64,000 bases of DNA from Bacillota bacterium (GCA_023415825.1 JAEZJF010000013.1:315112-379111); one strand, 5' to 3'. Positions 54,943 through 63,718 are shown, numbered from the stretch's first letter. Program-made: numbers and translations. The notes: generated by a model not told the origin, from the letters alone.

Positions 54943-55863
54943 ATGCTTGGTGAAATATTCTATTGGATACTGAATATGAGTATTCTCGGCACCTTTACCG
55001 GATTTATTGTTTTGATTATCCGCAAAATAAAACGATTACCGCGCTTTGTTCCCTATGTGCTCTGGTTGGTTCCATGTGTTCGTTTTGTGATTCCCTTCGG
55101 AATCGGAAGCGCTTTTAGCTTGATGAATGTGATTTCGAAGTTGACAACTAAAACGATTGTAATATATGGAGAAACAAGCATTTTACCGGAGTTTTCGATG
55201 ACAAACAGTATCATGGCGGCTGAAGACTATTTTCCTATTGTGTACAAGACAAATTTACTTGAAAGTGTGTTTTCGGTGGCTTCTGTTATTTGGGCCGTTT
55301 TTGCCGCTGCCGCGCTGATAGCATCGGTATCGCTCTATTTTGTTACCAAAGCTGAATTTAAAAATGCAGAGCTTATAAGGGATAATGTATATGCATCGGA
55401 TAAAATTTTATCGCCGGCCGTATACGGAGTATTCAAGCCTAGAATCATTCTGCCAAAAGGTCTATTGGACAATGATATTCCGTATATTTTACAGCATGAA
55501 AACATCCATATACACCGTGGAGATAATCTGTGGCGTGTGATTGCTGTTGTGACAGCCTGTATTCATTGGTTTAATCCGTTTATTTGGCTGCTGTTGAAGT
55601 GTTTTTTTGCCGATATGGAGCTTTCGTGTGATGAAAAAGTGCTTAAAAAATACGGGGTAGAAAAACAGAAGGAATATGCCACGGTGCTTGTAAATTGCGA
55701 ATCAAACAAAACGATGTTTGCATCCGCTTTCGGAGGTGCAAAAACAAGAGTGCGGATAGAAAACATATTGTCATATAAAAGGTTCACTGCGTTTTCGAGT
55801 GTGTGCTTTCTGGTTTTAATTATCGTTATTGCCGTGGTGTTGCTTACAAACACGGCTGTGTGA
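54943..55863 (+). CDS. BlaR1/MecR1-like M56 membrane metallopeptidase without sensor domain
   Basis: A 306-residue membrane protein with the M56 peptidase motif HENIH (residues 185-189) and the downstream ELSCDE metal-site motif. Four or more transmembrane helices flank it. Full BlaR1/MecR1 proteins have about 600 residues with a C-terminal penicillin-binding sensor; that part is missing here. The signal must therefore differ from direct beta-lactam binding. It is in one operon with the BlaI-like repressor and the next membrane protein. Confidence 0.88.
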   Translation: MLGEIFYWILNMSILGTFTGFIVLIIRKIKRLPRFVPYVLWLVPCVRFVIPFGIGSAFSLMNVISKLTTKTIVIYGETSILPEFSMTNSIMAAEDYFPIVYKTNLLESVFSVASVIWAVFAAAALIASVSLYFVTKAEFKNAELIRDNVYASDKILSPAVYGVFKPRIILPKGLLDNDIPYILQHENIHIHRGDNLWRVIAVVTACIHWFNPFIWLLLKCFFADMELSCDEKVLKKYGVEKQKEYATVLVNCESNKTMFASAFGGAKTRVRIENILSYKRFTAFSSVCFLVLIIVIAVVLLTNTAV

Positions 55864-55875
55864 GGAGTAATGTTT

Positions 55876-56838
55876 ATGAAAAACAGGTATTGGACTTTCT
55901 ATCTATTTTCGCTTGCGTTTTTGCTTTTGGCGTCTGCCTATCCCATTTATATGGGGGTTAAAACGCTGTCTCATTATATTCTAAGCGGTGCAATAGACAC
56001 TACGGAATATCCAAAGTATATTATTCCGTACACACCAATTTCTATAGCTCTCATTTTGGTAGCCGCTCTTTTCCCTGTCATTTATAAGCTATGGAAAAAA
56101 TACTCAATGACCATTGCTTCTGCTCTGGGTGTTGCTATCTTTCTCGGCACGGAAATCGGTTTTGAACAGATAAAAGTCATTGAGGGTTATACTCAGACGA
56201 AGCTTCCCCTTGAATCATGGCAATACAGTCTTTGTATCGCAACACCGGAAATATTGGAGTCCATAGGGGAACCTATATATGCCGAGAACAACCCTGCGTA
56301 CAAGGTACATTTTTATATCATCGCCATCATAATTGTTCTGACTGTCATCGGTCTGATACACGGGTTTACCCATATGATGAAAGAAAATGACACCTCTAAA
56401 AAGAAACCGTTGATTGCGCAGGCTGTATGTGTCGCTGTGTTTGTGGGACTGTGTATTCTCGCCTGTTTTACTGCGTTTTATCGAAACGGTACATTGAACA
56501 TTTCTCCGCTTTCCGCCTTCTTGATGAGCCTGTTTTTTATCGTATTCGGCGTGACCTTCGGAGTGTATTTCGGGTGCATTTTCTTCGGCAAGCGAAAGCT
56601 GCTTTCAATCACTGTCCCGATAATTGCAGCGATACTGACGACGATCGTGATGTATATTGGTGAATTGGTGCTGACAGACGGAAAGTTATTCAAATTCGGA
56701 AACGGTTTTTTCTTTGAATCCCTCGGCCCTTTACCCCTTGCGACCGTTGATTATCTGGTCATTATACTTTCAGGTCTGGTTACATGGCTTATTCTTCATC
56801 TTCTGAACCGAGACCGGCCTTTTAATCATTTAAAATGA
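55876..56838 (+). CDS. Multi-pass membrane protein of the blaI operon, function unknown
   Basis: A 320-residue protein with about eight predicted transmembrane helices, for example YWTFYLFSLAFLLLASAYPI and the C-terminal VDYLVIILSGLVTWLILHLL. No family is recognised. I chose ATG 55876 with GAGGAG 8 bp upstream; ATG 55870 is too close to that site. Co-transcription with blaI/blaR1 suggests it is the effector controlled by the pair. A terminator follows. Confidence 0.75.
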   Translation: MKNRYWTFYLFSLAFLLLASAYPIYMGVKTLSHYILSGAIDTTEYPKYIIPYTPISIALILVAALFPVIYKLWKKYSMTIASALGVAIFLGTEIGFEQIKVIEGYTQTKLPLESWQYSLCIATPEILESIGEPIYAENNPAYKVHFYIIAIIIVLTVIGLIHGFTHMMKENDTSKKKPLIAQAVCVAVFVGLCILACFTAFYRNGTLNISPLSAFLMSLFFIVFGVTFGVYFGCIFFGKRKLLSITVPIIAAILTTIVMYIGELVLTDGKLFKFGNGFFFESLGPLPLATVDYLVIILSGLVTWLILHLLNRDRPFNHLK

Positions 56839-56856
56839 TGTCTTATAAAAAGAAAG

Positions 56857-56878
56857 CGACCGGTCACCGGTCGTTTTT
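56857..56878. terminator. Bidirectional terminator
   Basis: CGACCGG (56857-56863), loop TCA, CCGGTCG (56867-56873), followed by Ts on the plus strand and a T-rich tract on the minus strand. It lies between convergent genes. Confidence 0.88.
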
Positions 56879-56903
56879 AATACGCGAAATCAATAAACTA
56901 CAA

Positions 56904-57401
56904 TCAATTGCAATCTTGCTGAGGAAGAAGCGGGCTTTCAATCAAGGTGGCAAATTGGAATCTGTGGCAGTGTCCATCGTTAACAGTTGTCTTCCCTTTT
57001 ACAAAATGAACATGCTTGCCATTTCCGACATCAATTGCAGGGCCTGTAACATCTTCAATCTCATGGAAATGATCAAAGAAATCCGTTCTTGTGCATACCT
57101 TATGAACATGGTCTTTCCGGGAAGAAGGTATGGCTTCACCAGTGACACCGGCAAACCGATGGTTATGCCTTTCGTCCTCTTCCTCTGCTAGTTTGGTGCT
57201 GCCCAAAAACTCATGGACATGCCTTTGCTTTTCCTTTTGACACTCTTGAGAATGCTTATCTTCTTCAGAGCTTGTTTCACGATTTCCAAATTTGACCCAA
57301 TCCGGGCAGACATCCCATTTGTTATTGTTGCTGAATCTTGTATCCTCATTTTGAAACCTGACCCACTTGGGACAGACGTCCCAATTAGTGCGGTTACCCA
57401 T
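56904..57401 (-). CDS. YmaF family His-rich protein
   Basis: A 165-residue protein. The N-terminus carries a near-duplicate WDVCPKWV / WDVCPDWV motif. The rest has repeated HxH units (HVHEF, HNHRFAGVTGE, HVHKV, HVHFVKG, HCHRF), matching the Bacillus YmaF family. The His and Cys spacing suggests metal binding, but no function is established. I chose ATG 57401 with AAAGGGAG upstream; ATG 57419 lies before that site. Confidence 0.8.
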   Translation of the reverse strand: MGNRTNWDVCPKWVRFQNEDTRFSNNNKWDVCPDWVKFGNRETSSEEDKHSQECQKEKQRHVHEFLGSTKLAEEEDERHNHRFAGVTGEAIPSSRKDHVHKVCTRTDFFDHFHEIEDVTGPAIDVGNGKHVHFVKGKTTVNDGHCHRFQFATLIESPLLPQQDCN

Positions 57402-57474
57402 GGCAAAGCTCCCTTTCATACAATTTGTGTTAGTACATACTATGCAAATTGTATAGAGATGCTCATTTAGATGA

Positions 57475-58050
57475 CTAGTATTTTTGATTGATATAGTTGT
57501 CAGTCAAGGACTGGCGCTTGTCCTCTCGCAAAATACCGTTCGTTTTTAGCGCGTTAGCAATCCAGTTGCTTTTAGTGTGAAGAATGAGATAGTCGCTGTC
57601 GGTAGAGCCGCTTAATGGATGGTAGGCATCTATTTCCAATAAGATATCAGGATCCGTTATAACAATCTCAATGAGCTTGTCTTTCAATAATTGAGATTTG
57701 ACATTCACATAATAGGCTTCAGCTTTAAAATCTATCAACCGAAGCAGGGAGAGAGTGGCCTGATCCTTCTGATGATAGTAATTTAGAGACTCGGTATAAT
57801 AGGCCTGCCGTTCCTTCTCAGTGTTTTTGCGGTCATTGGCTATCCATTGCCAGTACTTGGCGTTGACATTGTAATAGTGATAGTTATAAACTGCTTTTTT
57901 AACGTTATCTACCCGTGTAAAAGGCTTAATGCCAAGGCTCTCCATATATTGAAAATTTTCTTCGATAAACTCGTTTTTAGTCAGGTCACCCATCTTGTAC
58001 TGCACAAGGAGACTTTGTCTGTGTCTTAAAAACTTATCAAATTTATTCAT
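57475..58050 (-). CDS. Hypothetical protein (DUF6648-like)
   Basis: A 191-residue soluble protein, mostly helical and rich in Tyr, Asn, Lys and Asp. It resembles clostridial hypothetical proteins grouped as DUF6648. The N-terminal part reads MNKFDKFLRHRQSLLVQY and the middle has YYNVNAKYWQWIANDRK. The start at 58050 is preferred by the natural N-terminus. A GTG at 58077 would extend it by 9 residues. No function can be assigned. Confidence 0.7.
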   Translation of the reverse strand: MNKFDKFLRHRQSLLVQYKMGDLTKNEFIEENFQYMESLGIKPFTRVDNVKKAVYNYHYYNVNAKYWQWIANDRKNTEKERQAYYTESLNYYHQKDQATLSLLRLIDFKAEAYYVNVKSQLLKDKLIEIVITDPDILLEIDAYHPLSGSTDSDYLILHTKSNWIANALKTNGILREDKRQSLTDNYINQKY

Positions 58051-58131
58051 AAAGATTAAGCACCGCCTGTATGTCACATCTTAAACAAGTTTTTGAGAAA
58101 AGTAAAGAGCGTATGCGTGGAAAGATTAAGA

Positions 58132-58161
58132 TTGACATGTCAAAATAAGGGATGTTATTAT
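58132..58161 (+). promoter_or_regulatory. Probable promoter of the trpB2 gene
   Basis: TTGACA (58132-58137), 18 bp, TATTAT (58156-58161). An inverted repeat TTTTGCAA (58181-58188) / TTGCAAAA (58195-58202) lies in the leader. No T-box is present. Confidence 0.65.
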
Positions 58162-58262
58162 ATATCAAAGTATTAAAATGTTTTGCAATAGAGGTTGCAA
58201 AAGTTTTTATACAAGAACAGATAAGTTGAGAAAAGCTTGGAAGAGATGAGAGGAGAATGTCT

Positions 58263-59627
58263 ATGCGTACAAATCATGTACCCTATCGTGTCTATTTATC
58301 TGAAAACGAGCTGCCCGAAAGCTGGTACAATATTCGGGCCGATCTGCCCGATCTAAGCCCTTATCTGAACCCCCAAACAAAAAAACCTGTTGCGCCAGAC
58401 GAGATGCTGGCTATTTTTCCTGAGGAATTAGTTAAGCAGGAAATGTCCAATGAACGTTTCGTTGCTATTCCTGAGGAGGTCAGGGAGCTTTACCGTTCCT
58501 TCCGTCCGTCACCCCTCTGCCGCGCGTATAACCTTGAGAAGCTTTTGGATACGCCTGCCCGTATTTATTATAAATACGAAGGCAATAACCCCTCAGGGAG
58601 CCATAAACTCAATACTGCCATACCTCAGGCTTATTATAACCACAAAGCAGGTATCAGGCGCCTTTCCACAGAAACTGGCGCGGGTCAATGGGGTACAGCT
58701 CTTTCAGTTGCAACGCAATTATTTGATATGGAATGTACGGTCTACATGGTCAAGATCAGTTCACTGCAAAAACCGTACAGAAAGCTGCTCATGGAAACTT
58801 ATGGGGCGAAAGTCTATCCCAGTCCCAGTAACCTGACTGAGGCCGGTCGTGCTATCCTTGAAAAGGATCCCGGTTCCATGGGAAGCCTTGGAATTGCCAT
58901 CAGTGAGGCAGTTGAGGATGCGGCGACTCATAGTGATACCAATTACGCACTAGGAAGCGTTTTAAACCATGTCATCCTTCACCAGACCATTATCGGCCTT
59001 GAAGCGAAAAAGCAAATGGCAAAAATTGATGAATATCCGGACACCATCATCGCCTGCTGCGGTGGAGGAACTAATTTTGGCGGTATTGCGTTCCCCTTCC
59101 TGCAGGATAAAATCCGAGAAGGGAAAAATACCGAAATAATTGCAGTGGAGCCCGCTGCTTGTCCTACCCTTACCAGGGGCAAGTATGCCTTTGATTATAG
59201 TGACGTAGCCCATCTTACCCCTATTGTTGAGATGTACACTCTGGGTCATGGCTTTATGCCTCCCGGAATCCATGCCGGCGGCTTGCGCTACCATGGCGAT
59301 TCAGCCCTGGTCAGCCGGGCCTACCATGACGGGCTTATTGGAGCCCGTGCCGTCCATCAGACCGAGGTGTTCAAGGCTGCTGTCCAATTTGCTAAATCCG
59401 AGCTCATTTTACCGGCTCCTGAGTCGTCCCATGCCATTAAAGTGGCTATTGATGAGGCCCTTAAATGCAAGGAAACAGGGGAGTCCAAAAGCATTTTGTT
59501 CTGCTTGAGCGGACATGGCAACTTTGATCTCACAGCCTATGAGGAATATACTTCCGGTAAGCTTGAGGACTGCGAATATCCTGAAGAATTATTGAGTGAA
59601 GGGTTTAAAACTCTTCCAACAATATGA
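58263..59627 (+). CDS. trpB: TrpB2-type tryptophan synthase beta chain-like protein
   Basis: A 454-residue PLP enzyme. The PLP-binding Lys115 is in NPSGSHKLNTA. The motif ETGAGQWG is typical of the TrpB2 branch (TrpB1 has GQHG), and length agrees with TrpB2. The C-terminal phosphate-binding LSGHGNFD is present. It makes tryptophan from indole and serine. No trpA or other trp genes are adjacent, as often for TrpB2. I chose ATG 58263, 7 bp behind AGGAG. Confidence 0.92.
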   Translation: MRTNHVPYRVYLSENELPESWYNIRADLPDLSPYLNPQTKKPVAPDEMLAIFPEELVKQEMSNERFVAIPEEVRELYRSFRPSPLCRAYNLEKLLDTPARIYYKYEGNNPSGSHKLNTAIPQAYYNHKAGIRRLSTETGAGQWGTALSVATQLFDMECTVYMVKISSLQKPYRKLLMETYGAKVYPSPSNLTEAGRAILEKDPGSMGSLGIAISEAVEDAATHSDTNYALGSVLNHVILHQTIIGLEAKKQMAKIDEYPDTIIACCGGGTNFGGIAFPFLQDKIREGKNTEIIAVEPAACPTLTRGKYAFDYSDVAHLTPIVEMYTLGHGFMPPGIHAGGLRYHGDSALVSRAYHDGLIGARAVHQTEVFKAAVQFAKSELILPAPESSHAIKVAIDEALKCKETGESKSILFCLSGHGNFDLTAYEEYTSGKLEDCEYPEELLSEGFKTLPTI

Positions 59628-59679
59628 TGGGATTGCATGATCTAAACCAGCAGAATAGCCCCTAAATTGATTAGTAAAG

Positions 59680-59709
59680 GAGACCTTGTTTCGGCAGGGT
59701 CTCTTTTTT
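59680..59709 (+). terminator. Terminator of trpB2
   Basis: GAGACC (59680-59685) pairs with GGTCTC (59698-59703), followed by six Ts. Confidence 0.85.
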
Positions 59710-59752
59710 CTAGACCTCTATCCTGTCACTTTAGCAGTATCACTTTAACACT

Positions 59753-59831
59753 TGAACAATTGTTCATATTTATATTGACACTTTTGTTTTAGCAGCATAT
59801 AATGGAAGCATAATATATGAATAGTTATTCA
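59753..59831 (+). promoter_or_regulatory. cad promoter with SmtB/ArsR-type operators
   Basis: TTGACA (59775-59780), 17 bp, TATAAT (59798-59803) form a consensus promoter. A perfect 14-bp palindrome TGAACAATTGTTCA (59753-59766) lies upstream. TGAATAGTTATTCA (59818-59831), the usual 12-2-type metal-sensor site, lies downstream of the -10. Confidence 0.8.
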
Positions 59832-59865
59832 AGTGTTCATATTATACATGAAATGAGGTAGGAAA

Positions 59866-60231
59866 ATGTTTGAGAGAGATGAATTGGAAAGATGTGACTG
59901 TACCGTTATCCATGAGGATGTCGTGAATAACGTAAAAGAAAAAATGCCATCTGAAGAGAATCTCTGTGATTTGGCAGAACTCTTTAAGGTCTTTGGTGAT
60001 TCCACAAGGATAAAGATACTTTGGGCATTGGTAGAGTCAGAAATGTGTGTTTGCGATATTGCGGTACTTCTCAACATGACACAGTCGGCCATATCCCATC
60101 AGCTTCGGGTTTTGAAACAGGCAAGATTAGTCAAGAACAGGAAAGACGGAAAGGTCGTCTACTATTCACTGGACGATGCTCATGTTAAGCAAATTTTCGA
60201 CCAGGGCTTGATCCATATCAACGAAAAATAG
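59866..60231 (+). CDS. cadC: ArsR/SmtB family metal-sensing repressor (CadC-like)
   Basis: A 121-residue winged-helix repressor that releases DNA on binding metal. The alpha-3 metal motif is MCVCDIA with two Cys, as in CadC. The recognition helix is SAISHQLRVLKQA. Cys17 in ERCDC near the N-terminus supports the CadC-type soft-metal site. It is followed at once by the CadA-type ATPase gene, and SmtB-like palindromes flank its promoter. Confidence 0.93.
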   Translation: MFERDELERCDCTVIHEDVVNNVKEKMPSEENLCDLAELFKVFGDSTRIKILWALVESEMCVCDIAVLLNMTQSAISHQLRVLKQARLVKNRKDGKVVYYSLDDAHVKQIFDQGLIHINEK

Positions 60232-60257
60232 ACAGCATAATGAAAGAAGGTCATATT

Positions 60258-62618
60258 GTGGCGAAGGGGATCAGAAGAGAATTTTTATTGCAGGGTCTGG
60301 ATTGCGCAAATTGCGCAACCAAAATTGAGGAAAAAGTAAATAAAATCACAGGAGTCGCTTCGGCTTCTTTAAATTTTGCAACAAAGACGCTGACCATCGA
60401 AACCCGACAGGATGAAGACATGGACGCTGTTGTTAATGCCTCAAACAGCATTATTAAAAAGCTTGAGCCTCATGTGGAAGTCAAGGAAAAGGTGACATCA
60501 AAGCCCGAGAAAAAGGTATTGATGCTTATAGGCTTGGGCTGCGCCAACTGTGCAACCAAAATAGAAAAGGAAATCAAAGCATTGCCCGGGGTTAAGGATG
60601 CAAGCGTGGATTTTGTTTCAAGGAAGCTGACTTTTGAGGTGTATCATAAACGTGAACTCAAAGCGATTATTGAAGAAGCTTCAAAAATAGCCACCAGAAT
60701 CGAGTCAGATATCAAGGTTGTTGAAGAAAGCCACGAAAAAGAAGACGATGATCATGACCACGATCATGGGGAAGGCCTTGATAAGCGTAAACTGATCATG
60801 CTTGGTATAGGTGCAGCTCTTTTCTTTGCGGCTATCCTATTAAAGCCGACCTTTTGGATAGGGTTTGCCATGTTTTTTGTCAGCTACCTTTTGGTTGGCG
60901 GTGAAGTGCTGCTAAAAGCAGCTAAAAATATACTGCGCGGGCAGGTATTTGATGAAAACTTCCTGATGAGTATAGCCACCGTCGGCGCATTCGCCATTAA
61001 GGATTTTGCTGAAGGTGTTGCCGTTATGCTCTTCTATCAGGTCGGAGAATTGTTCCAGGATATCGCTGTAAATCGTTCTCGGAAATCAATTGCTGCATTA
61101 ATGGATATCCGCCCCGACTTTGCCAACCTGAAAATAGGCGACGAGATAAAAAGAGTAACGCCTGAAGAGGTCAGCATTGGTGATATTATTCTTGTTAAGC
61201 CCGGTGAAAAAGTGCCTCTGGATGGCAAAGTTATTGAAGGTAGATCCATGCTGGATACTTCGGCGTTGACAGGTGAGTCTCTACCCAGAGAGGTTGAAGC
61301 AGGAAACGATGTGTTATCTGGCTCAATCAATAAAAACGGACTTCTCACCATAGAGGTTACCAAGGAATTCGGTGAATCAACCGTATCCAAGATCCTGGAC
61401 CTGGTACAGAACGCAAGCAGTAAAAAAGCGCCTACTGAGAATTTTATTACAAAATTTGCAAGGTATTATACACCTGCCGTAGTTTTTGCTGCTGCTGCAT
61501 TGGCAATTATCCCCCCGTTGGTTATCCCCGGAGCAACCTTTGTTGAATGGATCAACAGAGCCTTGGTATTCCTGGTGGTGTCCTGTCCTTGCGCTTTGGT
61601 GATCTCCATCCCGCTAGGTTTTTTTGGGGGCATCGGCGGAGCCTCCAAAAAAGGTATCCTCATTAAGGGCAGCAACTATCTTGAAGCGTTGAATAACGTT
61701 GATACTGTTGTTTTTGATAAGACGGGTACATTGACAAAAGGCGTCTTCAAGGTGACAAAGACTTCGACCAATGGGGCCATAACTGATGCAGAGCTATTGG
61801 AATACGCCGCATACGCTGAAAGCTATTCCAGCCACCCCATTGCCCTTTCCATCCAGAAGGCTTTCGGAAAGGAAATTGATAAAAGCGTAATTTCCGATTA
61901 TGATGAGATTTCCGGTCATGGGATAAAAGTGAAGGTTCAAGGGAAGACAGTCCTCGCAGGAAATAGCAAGCTAATGAAAAAGGAAAACATTTCTTATGAG
62001 GAAGTTCAGGAGATAGGAACCGTTGTTCACGTGGCCATTGAAAACAGCTACGCCGGGTATATTGTCATATCCGATGAAGTCAAGGAAGACAGCCAAAAGG
62101 CCATTAAGGCTTTAAAAGCTTTAGGTGTTAAAAAGATTGTCATGCTGACAGGTGACAGCAAGGCTGTGGGTGAAAAAATCGGCAAGGATCTGGGGCTGGA
62201 TGAAGTTCATGCCGAGCTGCTCCCCGACCAAAAGGTCGAAAGGGTGGAGATATTGGATGAACAAAAGTCACCGAAAGGAAAGCTTGTTTTTGTTGGTGAC
62301 GGTATTAATGACGCTCCCGTCCTGGCCCGTGCAGATGTCGGGGTCGCAATGGGTGGATTAGGCTCCGATGCAGCCATTGAAGCTGCGGATGTGGTATTGA
62401 TGACCGATGAGCCTTCAAAGCTTGTCAGTGCTATTCAAGTGGCCAAGAAGACACGAAGCATCGTGATGCAAAATATTGTGTTTGCACTTGCAGTTAAAGT
62501 TGTTGTCCTATTAATGGGTGCCGGGGGTATCGCTACCATGTGGGAAGCGGTATTCGCGGATGTCGGCGTTGCAGTATTGGCTATATTAAATGCAATGCGC
62601 GTTATGAAGACAGAATAA
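60258..62618 (+). CDS. cadA: CadA-type heavy-metal translocating P-type ATPase
   Basis: A 786-residue P1B ATPase exporting Cd, Zn, Pb or similar ions. It has two HMA domains (GLDCANC and GLGCANC), a His/Asp-rich linker (DDDHDHDHGEG), the ion-binding SCPCALV, the phosphorylation motif DKTGTLT, and the hinge GDGINDAPVLARADVG. I chose GTG 60258, preceded by AGAAGG; ATG 60240 has no ribosome site. The gene follows cadC and is ended by a strong terminator. Confidence 0.95.
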   Translation: MAKGIRREFLLQGLDCANCATKIEEKVNKITGVASASLNFATKTLTIETRQDEDMDAVVNASNSIIKKLEPHVEVKEKVTSKPEKKVLMLIGLGCANCATKIEKEIKALPGVKDASVDFVSRKLTFEVYHKRELKAIIEEASKIATRIESDIKVVEESHEKEDDDHDHDHGEGLDKRKLIMLGIGAALFFAAILLKPTFWIGFAMFFVSYLLVGGEVLLKAAKNILRGQVFDENFLMSIATVGAFAIKDFAEGVAVMLFYQVGELFQDIAVNRSRKSIAALMDIRPDFANLKIGDEIKRVTPEEVSIGDIILVKPGEKVPLDGKVIEGRSMLDTSALTGESLPREVEAGNDVLSGSINKNGLLTIEVTKEFGESTVSKILDLVQNASSKKAPTENFITKFARYYTPAVVFAAAALAIIPPLVIPGATFVEWINRALVFLVVSCPCALVISIPLGFFGGIGGASKKGILIKGSNYLEALNNVDTVVFDKTGTLTKGVFKVTKTSTNGAITDAELLEYAAYAESYSSHPIALSIQKAFGKEIDKSVISDYDEISGHGIKVKVQGKTVLAGNSKLMKKENISYEEVQEIGTVVHVAIENSYAGYIVISDEVKEDSQKAIKALKALGVKKIVMLTGDSKAVGEKIGKDLGLDEVHAELLPDQKVERVEILDEQKSPKGKLVFVGDGINDAPVLARADVGVAMGGLGSDAAIEAADVVLMTDEPSKLVSAIQVAKKTRSIVMQNIVFALAVKVVVLLMGAGGIATMWEAVFADVGVAVLAILNAMRVMKTE

Positions 62619-62629
62619 TGGAAGAGTCA

Positions 62630-62680
62630 GGGAGGCTAAGTCTAAAACTAAATAGGTATGAGATCTTAGTCTCCCTTTTT
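62630..62680 (+). terminator. Terminator of cadCA
   Basis: GGGAG and CTAAG (62630-62640) pair with CTTAG and CTCCC (62665-62675), followed by five Ts. Confidence 0.85.
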
Positions 62681-62728
62681 AAGAAAAATTATATAAAAAA
62701 TTACATAATATTTTGGCCGGATAAGTGC

Positions 62729-62757
62729 TTGACATGGGCAATAACAATCTGTATAAT
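62729..62757 (+). promoter_or_regulatory. Consensus promoter of tRNA-Lys
   Basis: TTGACA (62729-62734), 17 bp, TATAAT (62752-62757). Both boxes are perfect. Confidence 0.9.
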
Positions 62758-62799
62758 ATAAAAATGTCGGCAGACGACAGACCAGAAACAACTAGATAT

Positions 62800-62875
62800 G
62801 CACCATTAGCTCAGTTGGTAGAGCACCTGACTCTTAATCAGGGTGTCCACGGTTCGAGCCCGTGATGGTGTACCA
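62800..62875 (+). tRNA. tRNA-Lys (anticodon CTT)
   Basis: The acceptor stem GCACCAT pairs with ATGGTGT (first pair G-U), followed by encoded ACCA. The anticodon stem CCTGA/TCAGG encloses CTCTTAA with anticodon CTT at 62833-62835, reading AAG. D and T arms are standard (AGCTCAGTTGGTAGAGC; GGTTCGAGCC). Confidence 0.96.
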
Positions 62876-62880
62876 AGGAA

Positions 62881-62914
62881 AAGCCCGATAGGCAAACACT
62901 ATCGAGCTTTTTTT
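62881..62914 (+). terminator. Terminator of tRNA-Lys
   Basis: AAGC and CGATAG pair with CTATCG and GCTT (62881-62909) around GCAAACA, followed by a T run. Confidence 0.85.
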
Positions 62915-63009
62915 GTTTGCTTTCCAACATCCTTTTTACAGATGCCGTTTGGTCACCGGATGCGGTACCCTCCGCGACAGCATGAGTCTCGCAAGTTTTA
63001 GCACGCTTG

Positions 63010-63038
63010 TTGACTATACACCGCAAGCAGTGTATACT
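63010..63038 (+). promoter_or_regulatory. Probable promoter upstream of smpB
   Basis: TTGACT (63010-63015), 17 bp, TATACT (63033-63038). The spacer contains a TATACAC / GTGTATA inverted repeat. A hairpin with a T run follows at once at 63046-63070. Confidence 0.5.
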
Positions 63039-63045
63039 TAAAGAT

Positions 63046-63070
63046 GCCTCCTTAATGCGGGAGGCTTTTT
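63046..63070 (+). terminator. Hairpin with T run before smpB
   Basis: GCCTCC (63046-63051) pairs with GGAGGC (63060-63065), followed by five Ts. It could end upstream transcription or attenuate smpB. Confidence 0.7.
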
Positions 63071-63105
63071 AATCCCATTTAATAGGTTGGATGGAAGGGG
63101 GAGCC

Positions 63106-63570
63106 ATGGCTCGAGAAGGTATAAAGTCCATCGTCCAGAACCGAAAGGCGCGGCACGATTATTTTATAGAAGAATGTATGGAAGCAGGGATTGCCCTTAC
63201 CGGCACTGAAGTAAAATCTCTGCGCTTGGGACGTGCCAACCTTCAGGACAGCTATGCCACCATAAAAAATGGCGAGGTTTTCGTCAGTGGCCTTCATATC
63301 AGTCCTTATGATATGGGAAATAGGTTCAACCATGATCCTTTGCGCACGAGAAAGCTGCTGCTCCATCGTTCGGAAATAAACAAGCTCATCGGGCATACTC
63401 AAAAACAGGGCCTTACCCTTATACCGTTGAGTCTGTATTTTAAAAAAGGTATGGTAAAGGTAGAGCTTGCCGTCGCAAAAGGTAAAAAGCTTTATGACAA
63501 GCGCGATAGCATCGCCAAAAAGGATGCCATGCGCGAGATTGACCGTAGGATGAAGGATTCCTTAAGGTAA
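63106..63570 (+). CDS. smpB: SsrA-binding protein SmpB
   Basis: A 154-residue RNA-binding protein that works with tmRNA to rescue stalled ribosomes. Conserved parts are NRKARHDYFIEE, GIALTGTEVKSLR, NLQDSYA and the basic C-terminal tail GKKLYDKRDSIAKKDAMRE. I chose ATG 63106 after AAGGGGGAG; ATG 63091 lies upstream of that site. The tmRNA gene starts about 150 bp downstream. Confidence 0.96.
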   Translation: MAREGIKSIVQNRKARHDYFIEECMEAGIALTGTEVKSLRLGRANLQDSYATIKNGEVFVSGLHISPYDMGNRFNHDPLRTRKLLLHRSEINKLIGHTQKQGLTLIPLSLYFKKGMVKVELAVAKGKKLYDKRDSIAKKDAMREIDRRMKDSLR

Positions 63571-63600
63571 TAACCGACAATGCATAAGTAGGGTCGATTA

Positions 63601-63679
63601 TGTTATAATAACATTACCCGTTACCGAAATCAAAGATTTCGAACGGGTACCAAGTTATTGAAACACTTTGTGTTATAAT
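63601..63679 (+). promoter_or_regulatory. Two identical extended -10 boxes before ssrA
   Basis: TGTTATAAT occurs at 63601-63609 and 63671-63679. Each fits an extended -10 (TGnTATAAT), and no consensus -35 is visible. The second lies 40 bp before the tmRNA. A hairpin ACCCGTT / AACGGGT sits between them. Confidence 0.55.
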
Positions 63680-63718
63680 AGACTTGTTAGCGCACCAGGT
63701 CGCAAGACCGAATATAAT

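Noticed and set aside
56835..57191. 118-residue plus-strand ORF downstream of the membrane protein
   Set aside because: It crosses a strong terminator and is antisense to the YmaF gene, whose HxH repeats are convincing.
58081..58262. T-box riboswitch before trpB2
   Set aside because: The leader is too short, and neither the T-box sequence nor a specifier-loop structure is visible; only a small inverted repeat is present.
62838..63026. 62-residue minus-strand ORF ending in GLEPWTP
   Set aside because: It runs through the tRNA-Lys gene in antisense. Such GLEPWTP endings are a well-known artefact of tRNA complement translation.
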